Shown one piece after another: positions 17,118-26,887 of a DNA stretch of 64,000 nucleotides (positions are counted from its first letter, which is position 1; every line of letters begins with the position of its first letter). Source of the stretch: Polaribacter sp. (GTDB lineage Bacteria; Bacteroidota; Bacteroidia; Flavobacteriales; Flavobacteriaceae); the NCBI GenBank assembly GCA_029250685.1, contig JAQXEU010000009.1, positions 1 to 64,000 of the forward strand. The letters are read 5' to 3'. A model generated the notes under the pieces. It was not told the DNA's origin, did no database searches, and worked only from the letters and a program-made list of their open reading frames with translations. A program made the position numbers and the translations under genes.

Positions 17118-18320
17118 ATGAGAAATATTGTTATTTTTTTATGCATTTCCTTATTCATTTCATGTAAAAATAAATCAATTAAAAAATTAGAAAACGGCAT
17201 GTACAGAGCTTGGTTAACTGTTCAAGATGATCAAGAGTTGCCTTTTGTATTTGAAGTTAAAAATGACTCTAATTTAGTTATTTACAATGCCGAAGAAGAA
17301 ATAATTGTAGATGAGATTACCTATATAAATGATTCAATTAAAATTCAAACCCCTGTATTTGAAGGATATATTATCGCTAAAATTTCTAACAATGAATTAA
17401 CAGGAAGTTTTATCAAAGAAAGTTACGATAGAATTGTGCCCTTTAAAGCTGTAAAAAAGAACACAAGGTTTACGCAAATTAAAGATGCAGGTCATAACAT
17501 TTCAGGAAATTGGGAAACTGTTTTTAGTGAAAATGCTGAAACAGAACGTTATGTTGCTAAAGGAATTTTTTCTCAAAAAGGAAACTCGGTAACAGGAACT
17601 TTTAGAACGACAACTGGAGATTATAGATATTTAGAAGGAATTGTTGATGGTGATTCTTTAAAATTATCAACTTTTGATGGCGCTCACGCATTTTTATTTG
17701 CAGCAAAAATTACTGATTCAACTATGGTTGGTGAATTTTATTCTGGTTTACATTGGAAAGAACCTTTTGAAGCAAAACTGAATAATAGTTATGAATTACC
17801 AAGCGCTGATAATTTGACTTTTTTAAAAAAAGGTTTTGATAACCTTAATTTTTCTTTTCCTGATAAAAACGGAAAACTGTTTTCACTATCTGATAAACGC
17901 TATCAAAAAAAAGTAACCGTTTTGCAAATTATGGGAACTTGGTGTCCAAATTGTTTGGATGAAATTAAATATTTATCAAAATATTCTCAGAAAAACAAAG
18001 AAGTTGAAGTAATTGCATTGGCTTTTGAAGTTGCTAAAACCAAAGAGATCGCTTTTAAAAGAATCAATCGTTTACAAGATCGAATTGGAATAAATTACCC
18101 GATAGTTTTAGCGCATTTTGGAAATGAAAACAAAATAGAAGCCCATGAAAAGTTACCAATGTTAAATCACATTATTTCTTTTCCTACTACTATTATTATT
18201 GACAAAAAAGGAAATGTGAGGAAAATTCACACCGGATTTAACGGACCAGCAACTGGACAAAACTATTTAGATTTTAAAAAGAGTTTCGAAGCTTTTATTG
18301 ATGATTTACAAAAAGAGTAA
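17118..18320 (+). CDS. thioredoxin-fold (TlpA/ResA-like) lipoprotein
   Basis: A lipoprotein signal ends at Cys16 (LFISCKN). About 220 residues with repeated beta-strand patterns follow. The C-terminal thioredoxin domain (about 250-398) has the redox site GTWCPNCLDE and a cis-proline loop (FPTTIII). It probably reduces or oxidises thiols of envelope proteins. The gene ends immediately before the convergent RlmL-like gene, with no room for a terminator. Confidence 0.87.
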   Translation: MRNIVIFLCISLFISCKNKSIKKLENGMYRAWLTVQDDQELPFVFEVKNDSNLVIYNAEEEIIVDEITYINDSIKIQTPVFEGYIIAKISNNELTGSFIKESYDRIVPFKAVKKNTRFTQIKDAGHNISGNWETVFSENAETERYVAKGIFSQKGNSVTGTFRTTTGDYRYLEGIVDGDSLKLSTFDGAHAFLFAAKITDSTMVGEFYSGLHWKEPFEAKLNNSYELPSADNLTFLKKGFDNLNFSFPDKNGKLFSLSDKRYQKKVTVLQIMGTWCPNCLDEIKYLSKYSQKNKEVEVIALAFEVAKTKEIAFKRINRLQDRIGINYPIVLAHFGNENKIEAHEKLPMLNHIISFPTTIIIDKKGNVRKIHTGFNGPATGQNYLDFKKSFEAFIDDLQKE

Positions 18321-19523
18321 TTAATCCTCTAAATCAATTTCACTTTCTGGAATTTCACGTTCATCAGTTCTTACTTTTCTAGTTCCTGCATACATATCAT
18401 AACGTACCAAACGACAATCTAAATCTCCATTTTTAAGTGGAATTCTTTTTGACGTTCTTAACCCAACAAATTTTAAAGCTTCTAAATCTGAAGTAATAAA
18501 CCAAACTTTAGAATCTGGATAACCGTGTTTTAACGTATCACCTATTTTTTTATAAAACTGTTCAGTATCAATATTTAAACGTTCCCCATATGGTGGGTTA
18601 AACAAGATTGTTGTATTTCCAAAAACTTCTTTCTTCGAGTTAAAAAAGTTTACGTGATGTACACCAATAAATTCATCTAAATTGGCATTTTCTACATTAT
18701 CTTTTGCTTTTTGAACAGCTGATGGCGCTTTATCAAACCCCATAATTTTAAAATGAGAACTGCGTATTTTTTTTAATAATACATCCTGAATTAAAAAATA
18801 CAAATCTTCATCGTAATCTTTCCAGTTTTCAAAACCAAAATGCTTTCTATTGATATTTGCAGGAATGTTATTTGCAATCATTGTTGCTTCAATCAAGATC
18901 GTTCCTGATCCACACATCGGGTCTATAAAATTTTCTTCCCCTGTATAACCAGAAAGTAATACTAACCCAGCTGCTAAAACTTCATTAATTGGGGCGATAT
19001 TTGTAGCAGAACGATATCCTCTTTTGTGTAATGAATCACCTGAAGAATCTAATGAAACCGTACACCATTCTTTCTGAATATGCACATGGATTTTTAAATC
19101 TGGGTATTTTAAATCTACGTTTGGCCTTCTGCTATATTTATGTCTAAAATAATCTGCAACAGCATCTTTAGATTTTAATGTAATATAATGAGAGTTTGTT
19201 GTGAAGTTTTTAGAGTTTACAACAGCACCAATAGAAAAAGTTCCATCGACATCTAAATAGTTTTCCCATTTAATTTTTTGCAAACTATCATATAAATCTT
19301 CTTCATCAAAAACCTTAAAAGACTTAATTGGTTTTAAGATTCTAATAGCAGTTCTAAGGGCAATATTTGCTTTATACATAAAACCTTTATCACCTTTAAA
19401 AGAAACATTTCTGATTCCAACTACTACATCTTGCGCACCTAAATTTTTCAATTCTGTTGCCAAAACCTCTTCTAATCCAAACATGGTGGTTGCCACCATT
19501 TTAAAATCTTTTCTACTTTCCAT
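18321..19523 (-). CDS. THUMP-domain SAM-dependent RNA methyltransferase (RlmL N-terminal type)
   Basis: An N-terminal THUMP RNA-binding domain (about residues 1-165) precedes a Rossmann methyltransferase. The SAM loop is FIDPMCGSGTILIEA, and the catalytic motif NPPYGERL is typical of N2-guanine methyltransferases. It resembles the first half of E. coli RlmL, which makes m2G2445 in 23S rRNA; the second half (RlmK) is absent. At 400 aa it is complete as a stand-alone form. A -7 box ends four bases before the ATG, suggesting a leaderless mRNA. The target in this organism is inferred. Confidence 0.88.
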   Translation of the reverse strand: MESRKDFKMVATTMFGLEEVLATELKNLGAQDVVVGIRNVSFKGDKGFMYKANIALRTAIRILKPIKSFKVFDEEDLYDSLQKIKWENYLDVDGTFSIGAVVNSKNFTTNSHYITLKSKDAVADYFRHKYSRRPNVDLKYPDLKIHVHIQKEWCTVSLDSSGDSLHKRGYRSATNIAPINEVLAAGLVLLSGYTGEENFIDPMCGSGTILIEATMIANNIPANINRKHFGFENWKDYDEDLYFLIQDVLLKKIRSSHFKIMGFDKAPSAVQKAKDNVENANLDEFIGVHHVNFFNSKKEVFGNTTILFNPPYGERLNIDTEQFYKKIGDTLKHGYPDSKVWFITSDLEALKFVGLRTSKRIPLKNGDLDCRLVRYDMYAGTRKVRTDEREIPESEIDLED

Positions 19524-19527
19524 TTTG

Positions 19528-19535
19528 CAAAAATA
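19528..19535 (-). promoter_or_regulatory. -7 box (TATTTTTG) 4 nt before the RlmL-like gene
   Basis: It is an exact TAnnTTTG match on the minus strand, and four bases (CAAA) separate it from the ATG at 19523. The divergent gene's own -7 box lies six bases away on the other strand. Confidence 0.5.
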
Positions 19536-19541
19536 ATTTAA

Positions 19542-19549
19542 TATCTTTG
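19542..19549 (+). promoter_or_regulatory. -7 box (TATCTTTG) of the T9SS cargo gene
   Basis: It is an exact TAnnTTTG match, 36 nt before the chosen ATG at 19586. An upstream in-frame ATG at 19547 overlaps the box and is unlikely to be used. Confidence 0.5.
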
Positions 19550-19585
19550 AATACTCTTCGTTTTTTAAAATTTAAATATTGCTTT

Positions 19586-20794
19586 ATGAAAACAAAATTA
19601 CTTTTCGCTTTATCGTTCCTATTTGCTTTGGGTTTATATAGTCAGCAATGGCAAAGAACTGGTGGTCCAATTGGTGGTTTAGGGTATAATATTAAGATTC
19701 ATCCAACAAATAATCAAATCATTTATATATCAGATGCTTTATCTGGGATTCACAAAAGTGTTGATGGCGGAACAACTTGGATCCCAAAAAATAATGGGAT
19801 TACTTCTAGAGGTGGAAGTTCAAATGATGATATTCCTGTTTTTACAGTTGCTATAGATCAAAATAATCCAACAACAATTTGGGCAGGAACACAAAATGAT
19901 AGTGGAATTTATAAATCTACAGATAGTGCAGATAATTGGATAAAGAAAACCAACGGAATTACAGAAACAAATATTGTTTTTAGAGAAATTTCTGTTGTCA
20001 ATGGAGATTCGAATACCATTTACGCAAGTGGTGAAGTGCCTACTGGAAATCAAGGGAACGAATTTGAAAAAGTAAATGGTGTTATTTATAAATCTATTGA
20101 TGGTGGGGTTAATTGGACTAATATTGGCCAAGGAATTCCTGACCAAACGATTCTTGCAATTGCGTTGGCAGATAATAACTCCATCATTTATGCAGGTACA
20201 AAAAGTAAAGGTGTATATAAATCAACTGACAATGGAAGTAATTGGGCACAAATTCTTAGTGAAGTTAATACTACTATCGGGGATGAACCAACAAAATTAA
20301 TAACAGGAATTGTTGTAAACCCAACAAATAAAAACAATATAGTTGTTGGTGATATTCACACAGGAGTATATATGTCTACTGACGCTGGCGCAAATTGGAC
20401 AAATATTTCTCAAGGGTTAACGAATAGAGCAATTACTTCTCTTGCTTTTTCTTCTGATGGAAAAACCTTGTTTACTGGTACAAAAGGAGCTGGTGTTTTT
20501 TCATACAATACTTCTACATTAGCTATTGATAATTATCAAACTCTTTCGGATATAAAAAATGTATTTCCAAATCCAAGTTCAGGTAAATTTACGTTAGATT
20601 TGCAATCCAATTCTTTAAAAAGTTTAGATGTAGAAATCTTCTCAATATTAGGAAAACTTGTACATAAAAAAACATATCGAGCGACTAATAAAAAAATCGA
20701 AATCAACATAGAAGATTTAAGTAAAGGAATGTATATTGTAAGTTATCAATTATTAAACGGACAAAAGAAATCATCAAAAATTTTAATTGAATAA
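19586..20794 (+). CDS. secreted BNR/sortilin-like propeller protein with T9SS sorting domain
   Basis: A signal peptide (ends near LYSQ) is followed by a beta-propeller. Repeats of the Asp-box type recur (HKSVDGGTTW, YKSTDSADNW, YKSIDGGVNW, YKSTDNGSNW, YMSTDAGANW). The last 75 residues form a type A C-terminal sorting domain (NVFPNPSSGKFTLD ... KGMYIVSYQ). That domain directs export through the type IX secretion system, and the protein is probably anchored at the surface. It is 402 aa from the ATG at 19586. The ligand or substrate is unknown. Confidence 0.9.
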   Translation: MKTKLLFALSFLFALGLYSQQWQRTGGPIGGLGYNIKIHPTNNQIIYISDALSGIHKSVDGGTTWIPKNNGITSRGGSSNDDIPVFTVAIDQNNPTTIWAGTQNDSGIYKSTDSADNWIKKTNGITETNIVFREISVVNGDSNTIYASGEVPTGNQGNEFEKVNGVIYKSIDGGVNWTNIGQGIPDQTILAIALADNNSIIYAGTKSKGVYKSTDNGSNWAQILSEVNTTIGDEPTKLITGIVVNPTNKNNIVVGDIHTGVYMSTDAGANWTNISQGLTNRAITSLAFSSDGKTLFTGTKGAGVFSYNTSTLAIDNYQTLSDIKNVFPNPSSGKFTLDLQSNSLKSLDVEIFSILGKLVHKKTYRATNKKIEINIEDLSKGMYIVSYQLLNGQKKSSKILIE

Positions 20795-20800
20795 ATAAAA

Positions 20801-21529
20801 TTGAAAGCAAAAACAGATTGGTTTACTTCTTGGTTTGACACTCCTTTTTATCACATCTTATATAAAGATAGAGATGACAAAGATGCACAGATTTTTATGC
20901 AAAATATCACCTCTTTTTTGCAGTTAAAACCACACACCCATATTTTAGATTTAGCTTGTGGAAAAGGAAGGCATTCTGTTTTTTTAAACTCATTAGGTTA
21001 TAAAGTTACCGGTGCAGATTTATCTGAAAACAGTATTGTTTTTGCAAATACTTTTGCTAACGAAAGTTTGAACTTTGTTGAGCATGATATGAGAAATCCG
21101 ATTGTAAACAAATACGACGCCATCTTTAATCTCTTTACAAGTTTTGGTTATTTTGAAAATGATAATGAAGACATAAAAGTATTACAAAATATTAAAAATG
21201 GCTTAAAAGATAATGGTGTTGCTGTTATCGATTTTTTAAATGTCTTTGATGTAAAAAAGAATTTAATTTCAAATGAAGTTAAAACTATTGAGGGGATTGA
21301 TTTTTGTATTCATAAAAAAATAGAAAATGAATTTATCATTAAAGAAATAGAGTTTACCTTTAAAGGTGAAAAACATTCCTATTTTGAAAGAGTAAAGTAT
21401 TTAGATAAAGAGAAATTCACTTTATACTTACAAAAAGCTGGATTAAAAGTAAAACATATTTTTGGAGATTATCAATTATCAAAATTTGATAAAGAAAATT
21501 CTAAAAGATTAATATTTGTAGTATCGTAA
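20801..21529 (+). CDS. class I SAM-dependent methyltransferase
   Basis: The 242-aa protein has the SAM-binding motif ILDLACGKGRHS (about 47-58), then VTGADLSENS and a DAIFNLFTSFGYF segment typical of small-molecule methyltransferases. It starts at TTG (20801), six bases after the T9SS gene, so it is probably cotranscribed. Its stop overlaps the next ATG by one base. The substrate is not evident. Confidence 0.85.
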   Translation: MKAKTDWFTSWFDTPFYHILYKDRDDKDAQIFMQNITSFLQLKPHTHILDLACGKGRHSVFLNSLGYKVTGADLSENSIVFANTFANESLNFVEHDMRNPIVNKYDAIFNLFTSFGYFENDNEDIKVLQNIKNGLKDNGVAVIDFLNVFDVKKNLISNEVKTIEGIDFCIHKKIENEFIIKEIEFTFKGEKHSYFERVKYLDKEKFTLYLQKAGLKVKHIFGDYQLSKFDKENSKRLIFVVS

Positions 21530-22209
21530 TGAGTTATATATTGTTAATACTTTCCGTTTTAGTTGGTGCTTTGGTTGTTTTAATTTTTAAACCATCAAAT
21601 AAGATCACCCGTTTACTATTGTCTTTTAGTGGTGCATATTTACTGTCTGTTACCATTTTGCATTTAATGCCAGAGGTTTTTATAGAAGCTAGTAATGTAA
21701 AAAGAGTGGGGATATTTATTTTAGCTGGAATTATAATTCAATCTGTTTTAGAATCTTTTTCTAAAGGAGCAGAACACGGACATATTCATGTGCATTCAAA
21801 CGAAACAAAGTTCCCTTTTTTACTTTTTATAAGTTTATGTATTCACGCTTTTTCTGAAGGAATTCCAATTCATTCTGATGATGATAATTTATTATGGGCA
21901 ATTGTGGTTCACAAAATTCCGATTGCTATCGTTTTAACAACCTTTTTAATACACTCAAAATTCTCAAAAAGTACAGTTATAATATTCTTAAGTATTTTTG
22001 CTCTCATGAGCCCACTTGGGGTTTTAGTAGCAAATAAAATTACTTTTATTACTGAATATCAAACTGAAATAACTGCATTAATAATTGGTGTATTCTTACA
22101 CATTTCTACAATAATATTATTTGAAAGCTCTGAAAATCACAAGTTCAATATTCAAAAATTTACTGCAATCTTACTAGGGATATTAGTAACTATCTTTACT
22201 CTTCATTAA
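21529..22209 (+). CDS. ZIP-family metal transporter
   Basis: The 226-aa inner-membrane protein has about eight helices. The helix-IV and -V metal sites are recognisable (HAFSEGIPI and VVHKIPIA), as is the early HLMPEVF motif. A histidine-rich loop (HGHIHVH) lies between helices III and IV. ZIP proteins import zinc, iron or other divalent metals. It overlaps the methyltransferase stop (TAATG), so translation is coupled. Confidence 0.9.
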   Translation: MSYILLILSVLVGALVVLIFKPSNKITRLLLSFSGAYLLSVTILHLMPEVFIEASNVKRVGIFILAGIIIQSVLESFSKGAEHGHIHVHSNETKFPFLLFISLCIHAFSEGIPIHSDDDNLLWAIVVHKIPIAIVLTTFLIHSKFSKSTVIIFLSIFALMSPLGVLVANKITFITEYQTEITALIIGVFLHISTIILFESSENHKFNIQKFTAILLGILVTIFTLH

Positions 22210-22216
22210 TAATCAA

Positions 22217-23452
22217 CTAATCAAATCTTGGGTTTACAACCGTATTGAACATTGAACCAAATGTATAACTAAAACCTATATTAAATCTATAATTATAACC
22301 TGATTTTATTTGCTGTTGTTGTAATAAAATTTCTTCTACAGTTAAATTACCTGCTGGTAAATTAATTTGATTATTTGTAATATTATAATTACCCCCAACA
22401 TTAAAAGAGAAACCTTTAAATAATCTTACCCTTGCGCCTAGATTAAATGAAAATTGATTTAAAGCAGTGTCATGCAAATAACTTTCATAACGAACAGATC
22501 CATTTATATTTCCCCAAACCTGTCTAACACTTGCTTTTAAACTTAATGAATGATTCCATAAATATTCATCATTTTTTCCAAAAACTGTAGTTTCTGTATA
22601 GTTGGTATAATTATAACCTAATCTGTAAGCTAATGTAATTTGTTTTTTAAACGATTCTTTGTAATCAAAAAAGTTATATTCAATTGCTGGTGCTAATGTT
22701 ATATACAAATCTTTATTTGAATAATCAGAACATCCAGCTCAACTAAAAATACCTGCAGACCAGTGACTATTAATACTAAATACATTGTAAAGTGTTATGT
22801 TTTTGTTACTATTATTGTAAACTTGATCTGGATTTCCATCAAATTTATAGATTGACTCATCGTTACCATATCTTAATCTAAATATGAATTTATTTTTTTC
22901 GGTTATCCTTCTAGCTGATGTATTAAAGTTTAAATTACGTTTACTATACGTTTCATGACCATTAAAATTACCTCTAGCTTCAAGTTCAAAAATCCAATTA
23001 TTCCATGGGTCTTTTTCTTTTACTAATTCTTCTGGTTTTGATCTTTTAATTGATATTGATATTTTATCTTGTAAACCTTCTTTAACCCAATAACGAATCA
23101 AGCCCAAACGAATGTTTTTTAACATCAGTGCACGAACTTCATCACTTGTGTTATTAGAGTTTGTAGAAAATATTATTTTGTCTTTGAATTCTTTAAATTT
23201 GTTTTGACCTACTATATCAATTTCATAAACTCTTCCTCCACTACCATTTCTTTGATTGGTGAAAAATAAATAGACATCAGCATAATTCTGATCTCTTACA
23301 AATTCTGCATGCTCTAAGTTTTGTTTGATGTATGATTGATCACAGAAATTACAGTTTAAAAAAACATTTAATTTTGATTCTTTTTCTTGGGAAAAAATTG
23401 GTGAAAGTGTTAGTAGTATTACTACTAATAGTGAGAGTCTTTTCGCTTGCAT
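22217..23452 (-). pseudogene. outer-membrane beta-barrel protein gene interrupted by an in-frame TGA
   Basis: Two open stretches in the same frame (22739-23452 and 22217-22708) read as one protein of about 411 residues, interrupted only by TGA at 22739-22741. The first part has a signal peptide (ends PIFSQ) and a soluble domain. It then begins barrel strands (FIFRLRYGNDESIYKF, NVFSINSHWSAGIFS). After the stop, the frame continues with the remaining strands and an FSYTFGS...NPRFD end. No start codon or spacing suggests a second gene. A CGA-to-TGA change is the simplest cause. It could be a real mutation or a sequencing error. Confidence 0.75.
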
Positions 23453-23562
23453 ATTTTTATTTTTTCAGGCCGAAACTACAATTACCGTGCCTTAAAAATG
23501 TTAAAAGGATGTCAAAAGAATGTTAAAAAGGAAAGTATGGTTTTTAAAACATTGAAGTATAA

Positions 23563-25758
23563 TTAATTAGCAACTTCATTTATAAATTTTATTCGCATTA
23601 ATCGAAGTTCTTCCTCGTCATAATCACCATCAAATTCATCTAATGCATCTTGAATTTTATCAGATTCAGCTTCCATAAAGTAATCAAAAATCTCTTCTTG
23701 TTGCTCTTCATCTAATAGGTCATCTAAACTATACGTAATATTTAATTTAGTTCCTGAAAAAATAATGGCTTCCATCTCTTTAATCAACTCTTCCATATTT
23801 AAACCTTTCGATTTTGCAATGTCAATTAAAGGCAGTTTTCTATCTGTGTTCTGAATAATGAATAACTTTAAACTCGAATTTACTCCAGTACTTTTTACAA
23901 CTAAATCATCTGGTCTTAAAATATCATTCTCATCAACATATTTTGCAATTAAAACAATAAAATCTTTTCCGAATTTACGTGCTTTTCCTTCACCAACACC
24001 ATGAACGTTTGCTAAATCGTCTAAAGAAATTGGATATTTTAAAGCCATATCATCTAAAGATGGATCTTGAAAAACTGCAAACGGCGGAACTCCTAATTTT
24101 TTAGCCAATTTTTTACGTAGATCTTTAAGCATAATCATCAATTCTGCATCTACACTCACAGAATTTCCTTTTGTATTTGTAATGATAGAATTATCATTTT
24201 CGCTAGAATATGTATGATCTTCTGTCATCATAAAAGATGTTGGAGATTCAATAAAGTCTAACCCTTGTTGCGTAATTTTTATAACACCATATTGTTCTAT
24301 TTCTTTACGTAAAAAACCAGAAACTAATACTTGTCTAATTAATGCCATCCAATAGATGTTTTCTCGATCTTTTCCTATTCCGAAAAATGGTTGAAAATGT
24401 GTTTTATGTGAAGTTAACATCGCATTTTCTTTACCAACAATTGTACTTACTAGGTCTTTTGCTTTGTATTTTTCTTTCGTATCTCTTACAACAGAGAGTA
24501 ATTTCACCACTTCCTCTTTTGCTTCATGCTTTTTCTTTGGATTCTTTGTGTTATCATCCAATTCGGCGCCTAAACCATTTATCTCGTCAAATTCTTCCCC
24601 AAAATAATGTAGAATGTATTTGCGCCTATTCATTGAAGTTTCTGCATAACCAACAACTTCTTGCAATAGAGCGTGACCAATCTCCTGTTCTGCAACAGGT
24701 TTACTCGCCATGAATTTTTCTAATTTTTCAATATCTTTATATGCATAAAAAGCTAAACAATAACCTTCTCCTCCATCACGGCCAGCACGACCAGTTTCTT
24801 GGTAATAACTTTCTAAACTTTTAGGAATATCATGATGAATTACAAAACGAACATCTGGTTTGTCAATACCCATTCCAAATGCTATTGTGGCAACTACAAT
24901 ATCAGTATCTTCCATCAAAAACATATCTTGATGTTTTACTCTAGTTTTTGCATCTAAACCTGCGTGATAAGGAACTGCTTTTATTCCATTTACTTGTAAA
25001 ACTTGTGCAATCTCTTCTACTTTCTTTCTGCTTAAACAATAAATAATTCCTGACTTACCAATTCGTTGTTTTACAAATCGTATAATATCTTTATCAACAT
25101 CTTTTGTTTTTGGTCTTACTTCATAAAATAGGTTTTCTCTATTAAATGATGCTTTAAAAGTTTTAGCATCAGAAATACCTAACGTTTTTAAAATATCTTC
25201 TTGTACTTTTTCTGTTGCAGTAGCTGTTAAACCTATTACAGGAACATTATCAATTTGTTTAATGATTGTTCTTAAGTTTCTATATTCTGGTCTAAAATCA
25301 TGTCCCCATTCAGAAATACAATGCGCTTCATCAATTGCAACAAAAGAAATTGTTTGATTTCTTAAAAAAGCAACATATTCCTCTTTAATTAAAGATTCTG
25401 GAGCAACATACAAAAGTTTTGTAATTCCACTTTCAATATCACTTTTAACTTGGGCAACTTCTGTTTTATTTAATGAAGAGTTTAAAACATGTGCAATTCC
25501 TCTATGTTCAGATATTCCACGAATTGCATCCACCTGATTTTTCATTAAGGCAATTAATGGAGAAACAACAATAGCTGTTCCTTCACTCATTAATGCTGGC
25601 AATTGGTAGCATAAAGATTTTCCACCACCAGTTGGCATAATAACAAATGTATCTTTTCTACTCAAAATACTTTGTATTACTTCTTCTTGTAAACCTTTAA
25701 ACTTATTAAATCCGAAAAACTTCTTTAACGGTTTATATAAATCAATTTCATCACTCAT
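23563..25758 (-). CDS. recQ: ATP-dependent DNA helicase RecQ
   Basis: RecQ is a 3'-5' helicase for recombination and replication repair. It has Walker A (PTGGGKS, 42-48), DEAH at 143-146, the RecQ loop WGHDFRPEY, motif VI (QETGRAGRDG), a winged helix and a C-terminal HRDC domain. The zinc-binding region after HYFGEEFDE has none of the four ligand cysteines (it reads NGLGAELDDN). I used the ATG at 25758 rather than the TTG four codons upstream, giving 731 aa. It is monocistronic. Confidence 0.95.
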   Translation of the reverse strand: MSDEIDLYKPLKKFFGFNKFKGLQEEVIQSILSRKDTFVIMPTGGGKSLCYQLPALMSEGTAIVVSPLIALMKNQVDAIRGISEHRGIAHVLNSSLNKTEVAQVKSDIESGITKLLYVAPESLIKEEYVAFLRNQTISFVAIDEAHCISEWGHDFRPEYRNLRTIIKQIDNVPVIGLTATATEKVQEDILKTLGISDAKTFKASFNRENLFYEVRPKTKDVDKDIIRFVKQRIGKSGIIYCLSRKKVEEIAQVLQVNGIKAVPYHAGLDAKTRVKHQDMFLMEDTDIVVATIAFGMGIDKPDVRFVIHHDIPKSLESYYQETGRAGRDGGEGYCLAFYAYKDIEKLEKFMASKPVAEQEIGHALLQEVVGYAETSMNRRKYILHYFGEEFDEINGLGAELDDNTKNPKKKHEAKEEVVKLLSVVRDTKEKYKAKDLVSTIVGKENAMLTSHKTHFQPFFGIGKDRENIYWMALIRQVLVSGFLRKEIEQYGVIKITQQGLDFIESPTSFMMTEDHTYSSENDNSIITNTKGNSVSVDAELMIMLKDLRKKLAKKLGVPPFAVFQDPSLDDMALKYPISLDDLANVHGVGEGKARKFGKDFIVLIAKYVDENDILRPDDLVVKSTGVNSSLKLFIIQNTDRKLPLIDIAKSKGLNMEELIKEMEAIIFSGTKLNITYSLDDLLDEEQQEEIFDYFMEAESDKIQDALDEFDGDYDEEELRLMRIKFINEVAN

Positions 25759-25811
25759 ATTATCAATCAAACGGGGAATTTATTTGTGTATGTTTAAAAA
25801 CCAATTTTTGG

Positions 25812-25842
25812 TTTGGGTCTATCATTATTTATAGTAAATTTG
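25812..25842 (+). promoter_or_regulatory. full -33/-7 promoter of the kdsD-tatC operon
   Basis: A TTTG (25812-25815) and an exact TAAATTTG (25835-25842) are separated by 19 nt, the spacing expected for the Bacteroidota housekeeping sigma factor. The leader to the kdsD TTG start is 76 nt. Confidence 0.7.
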
Positions 25843-25918
25843 TAGAAGCAATAAAAAAGTGTTTTCTACAATAATTTAAAGATATAACTTTTTTTTTTAC
25901 TACTAAAATTATAAAACC

Positions 25919-26887
25919 TTGAAAGACATAAATTCAATCAACACTATTGCAAAAGAAACTATTCTTATAGAAAGTAACGCTATTGCTAATTTAGTGAATT
26001 TAATTGATGATAATTTTGAAAATTCCGTTAAATATATTTTAAATTCTAAAGGAAGAGTTATTGTAACCGGAATTGGAAAAAGCGCGAATATTGCTACAAA
26101 GATTGTTGCTACTTTTAATTCTACCGGAACACCAGCAATTTTTATGCATGCTGCAGATGCAATTCATGGCGATTTAGGAACGATACAAAATGATGATGTT
26201 GTTATTTGTATTTCTAAAAGTGGTAATACACCTGAAATTAAAGTTTTAGTTCCGTTGATTCAGAATTACGGAAATAAAATTATTGCTATTACTGGAAATA
26301 CGGATTCTTTTTTAGGTACAAATGCAGATTTTACTTTAAATACTTTTGTAGAAAAAGAAGCGTGTCCAAACAACTTAGCGCCAACAACAAGCACAACAGC
26401 CCAATTAGTTATGGGTGATTCTTTAGCTGTTTGTTTATTAAAGTTAAAAGGGTTTTCTAGCAACGACTTTGCAAAATATCATCCTGGAGGTGCTCTAGGG
26501 AAACGTTTGTATTTGCGTGTTTCAGATTTGATTAAGAACAATCAAATTCCGAAAGTTGGTAAAAACAGTAGTATTTCTGAAGTAATTGTAGAAATCACCG
26601 AAAAAAGATTAGGCGTTACTGCTGTTATTGAAAACAATAATATTATTGGAATCATTACTGATGGAGATATTCGTAGAATGTTAACAAAATCTACCGAAAT
26701 CAATTCTTTATCAGCAAACGATATTATGTCAAAAGATCCAAAAACTATCGCTATCAACGCCATGGCAATTGATGCTTTAGAAACTTTAGAAAGCAATGAC
26801 ATTACTCAAATATTAGTAACAAATGACAACAATGAATATTTAGGAGTTGTGCATTTACATGATTTAATTAAAGAAGGTATTTTTTAA
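25919..26887 (+). CDS. kdsD: arabinose-5-phosphate isomerase (KpsF/GutQ family)
   Basis: KdsD converts ribulose-5-phosphate to arabinose-5-phosphate, the first step to Kdo of lipopolysaccharide. An N-terminal SIS domain (GIGKSANIATKIVATFNSTG; HGDLG; SKSGNTPEI) is followed by two CBS domains (from about residue 205). It is 322 aa. The TTG start matches the usual N-terminus (MKD...). It begins an operon whose later genes serve the envelope. kdsC, acting two steps later, is at 62345. Confidence 0.92.
   Translation: MKDINSINTIAKETILIESNAIANLVNLIDDNFENSVKYILNSKGRVIVTGIGKSANIATKIVATFNSTGTPAIFMHAADAIHGDLGTIQNDDVVICISKSGNTPEIKVLVPLIQNYGNKIIAITGNTDSFLGTNADFTLNTFVEKEACPNNLAPTTSTTAQLVMGDSLAVCLLKLKGFSSNDFAKYHPGGALGKRLYLRVSDLIKNNQIPKVGKNSSISEVIVEITEKRLGVTAVIENNNIIGIITDGDIRRMLTKSTEINSLSANDIMSKDPKTIAINAMAIDALETLESNDITQILVTNDNNEYLGVVHLHDLIKEGIF

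Noticed and set aside
22739-22741. TGA as a selenocysteine codon
   Set aside because: It lies in a barrel loop with no catalytic site. No stem-loop of SECIS type was noticed after it, and the neighbouring residue pattern does not suggest redox use.
24342-24713. 123-codon plus-strand frame inside recQ
   Set aside because: It is antisense to conserved recQ sequence. Its Leu/Phe-rich composition reflects the opposite strand.
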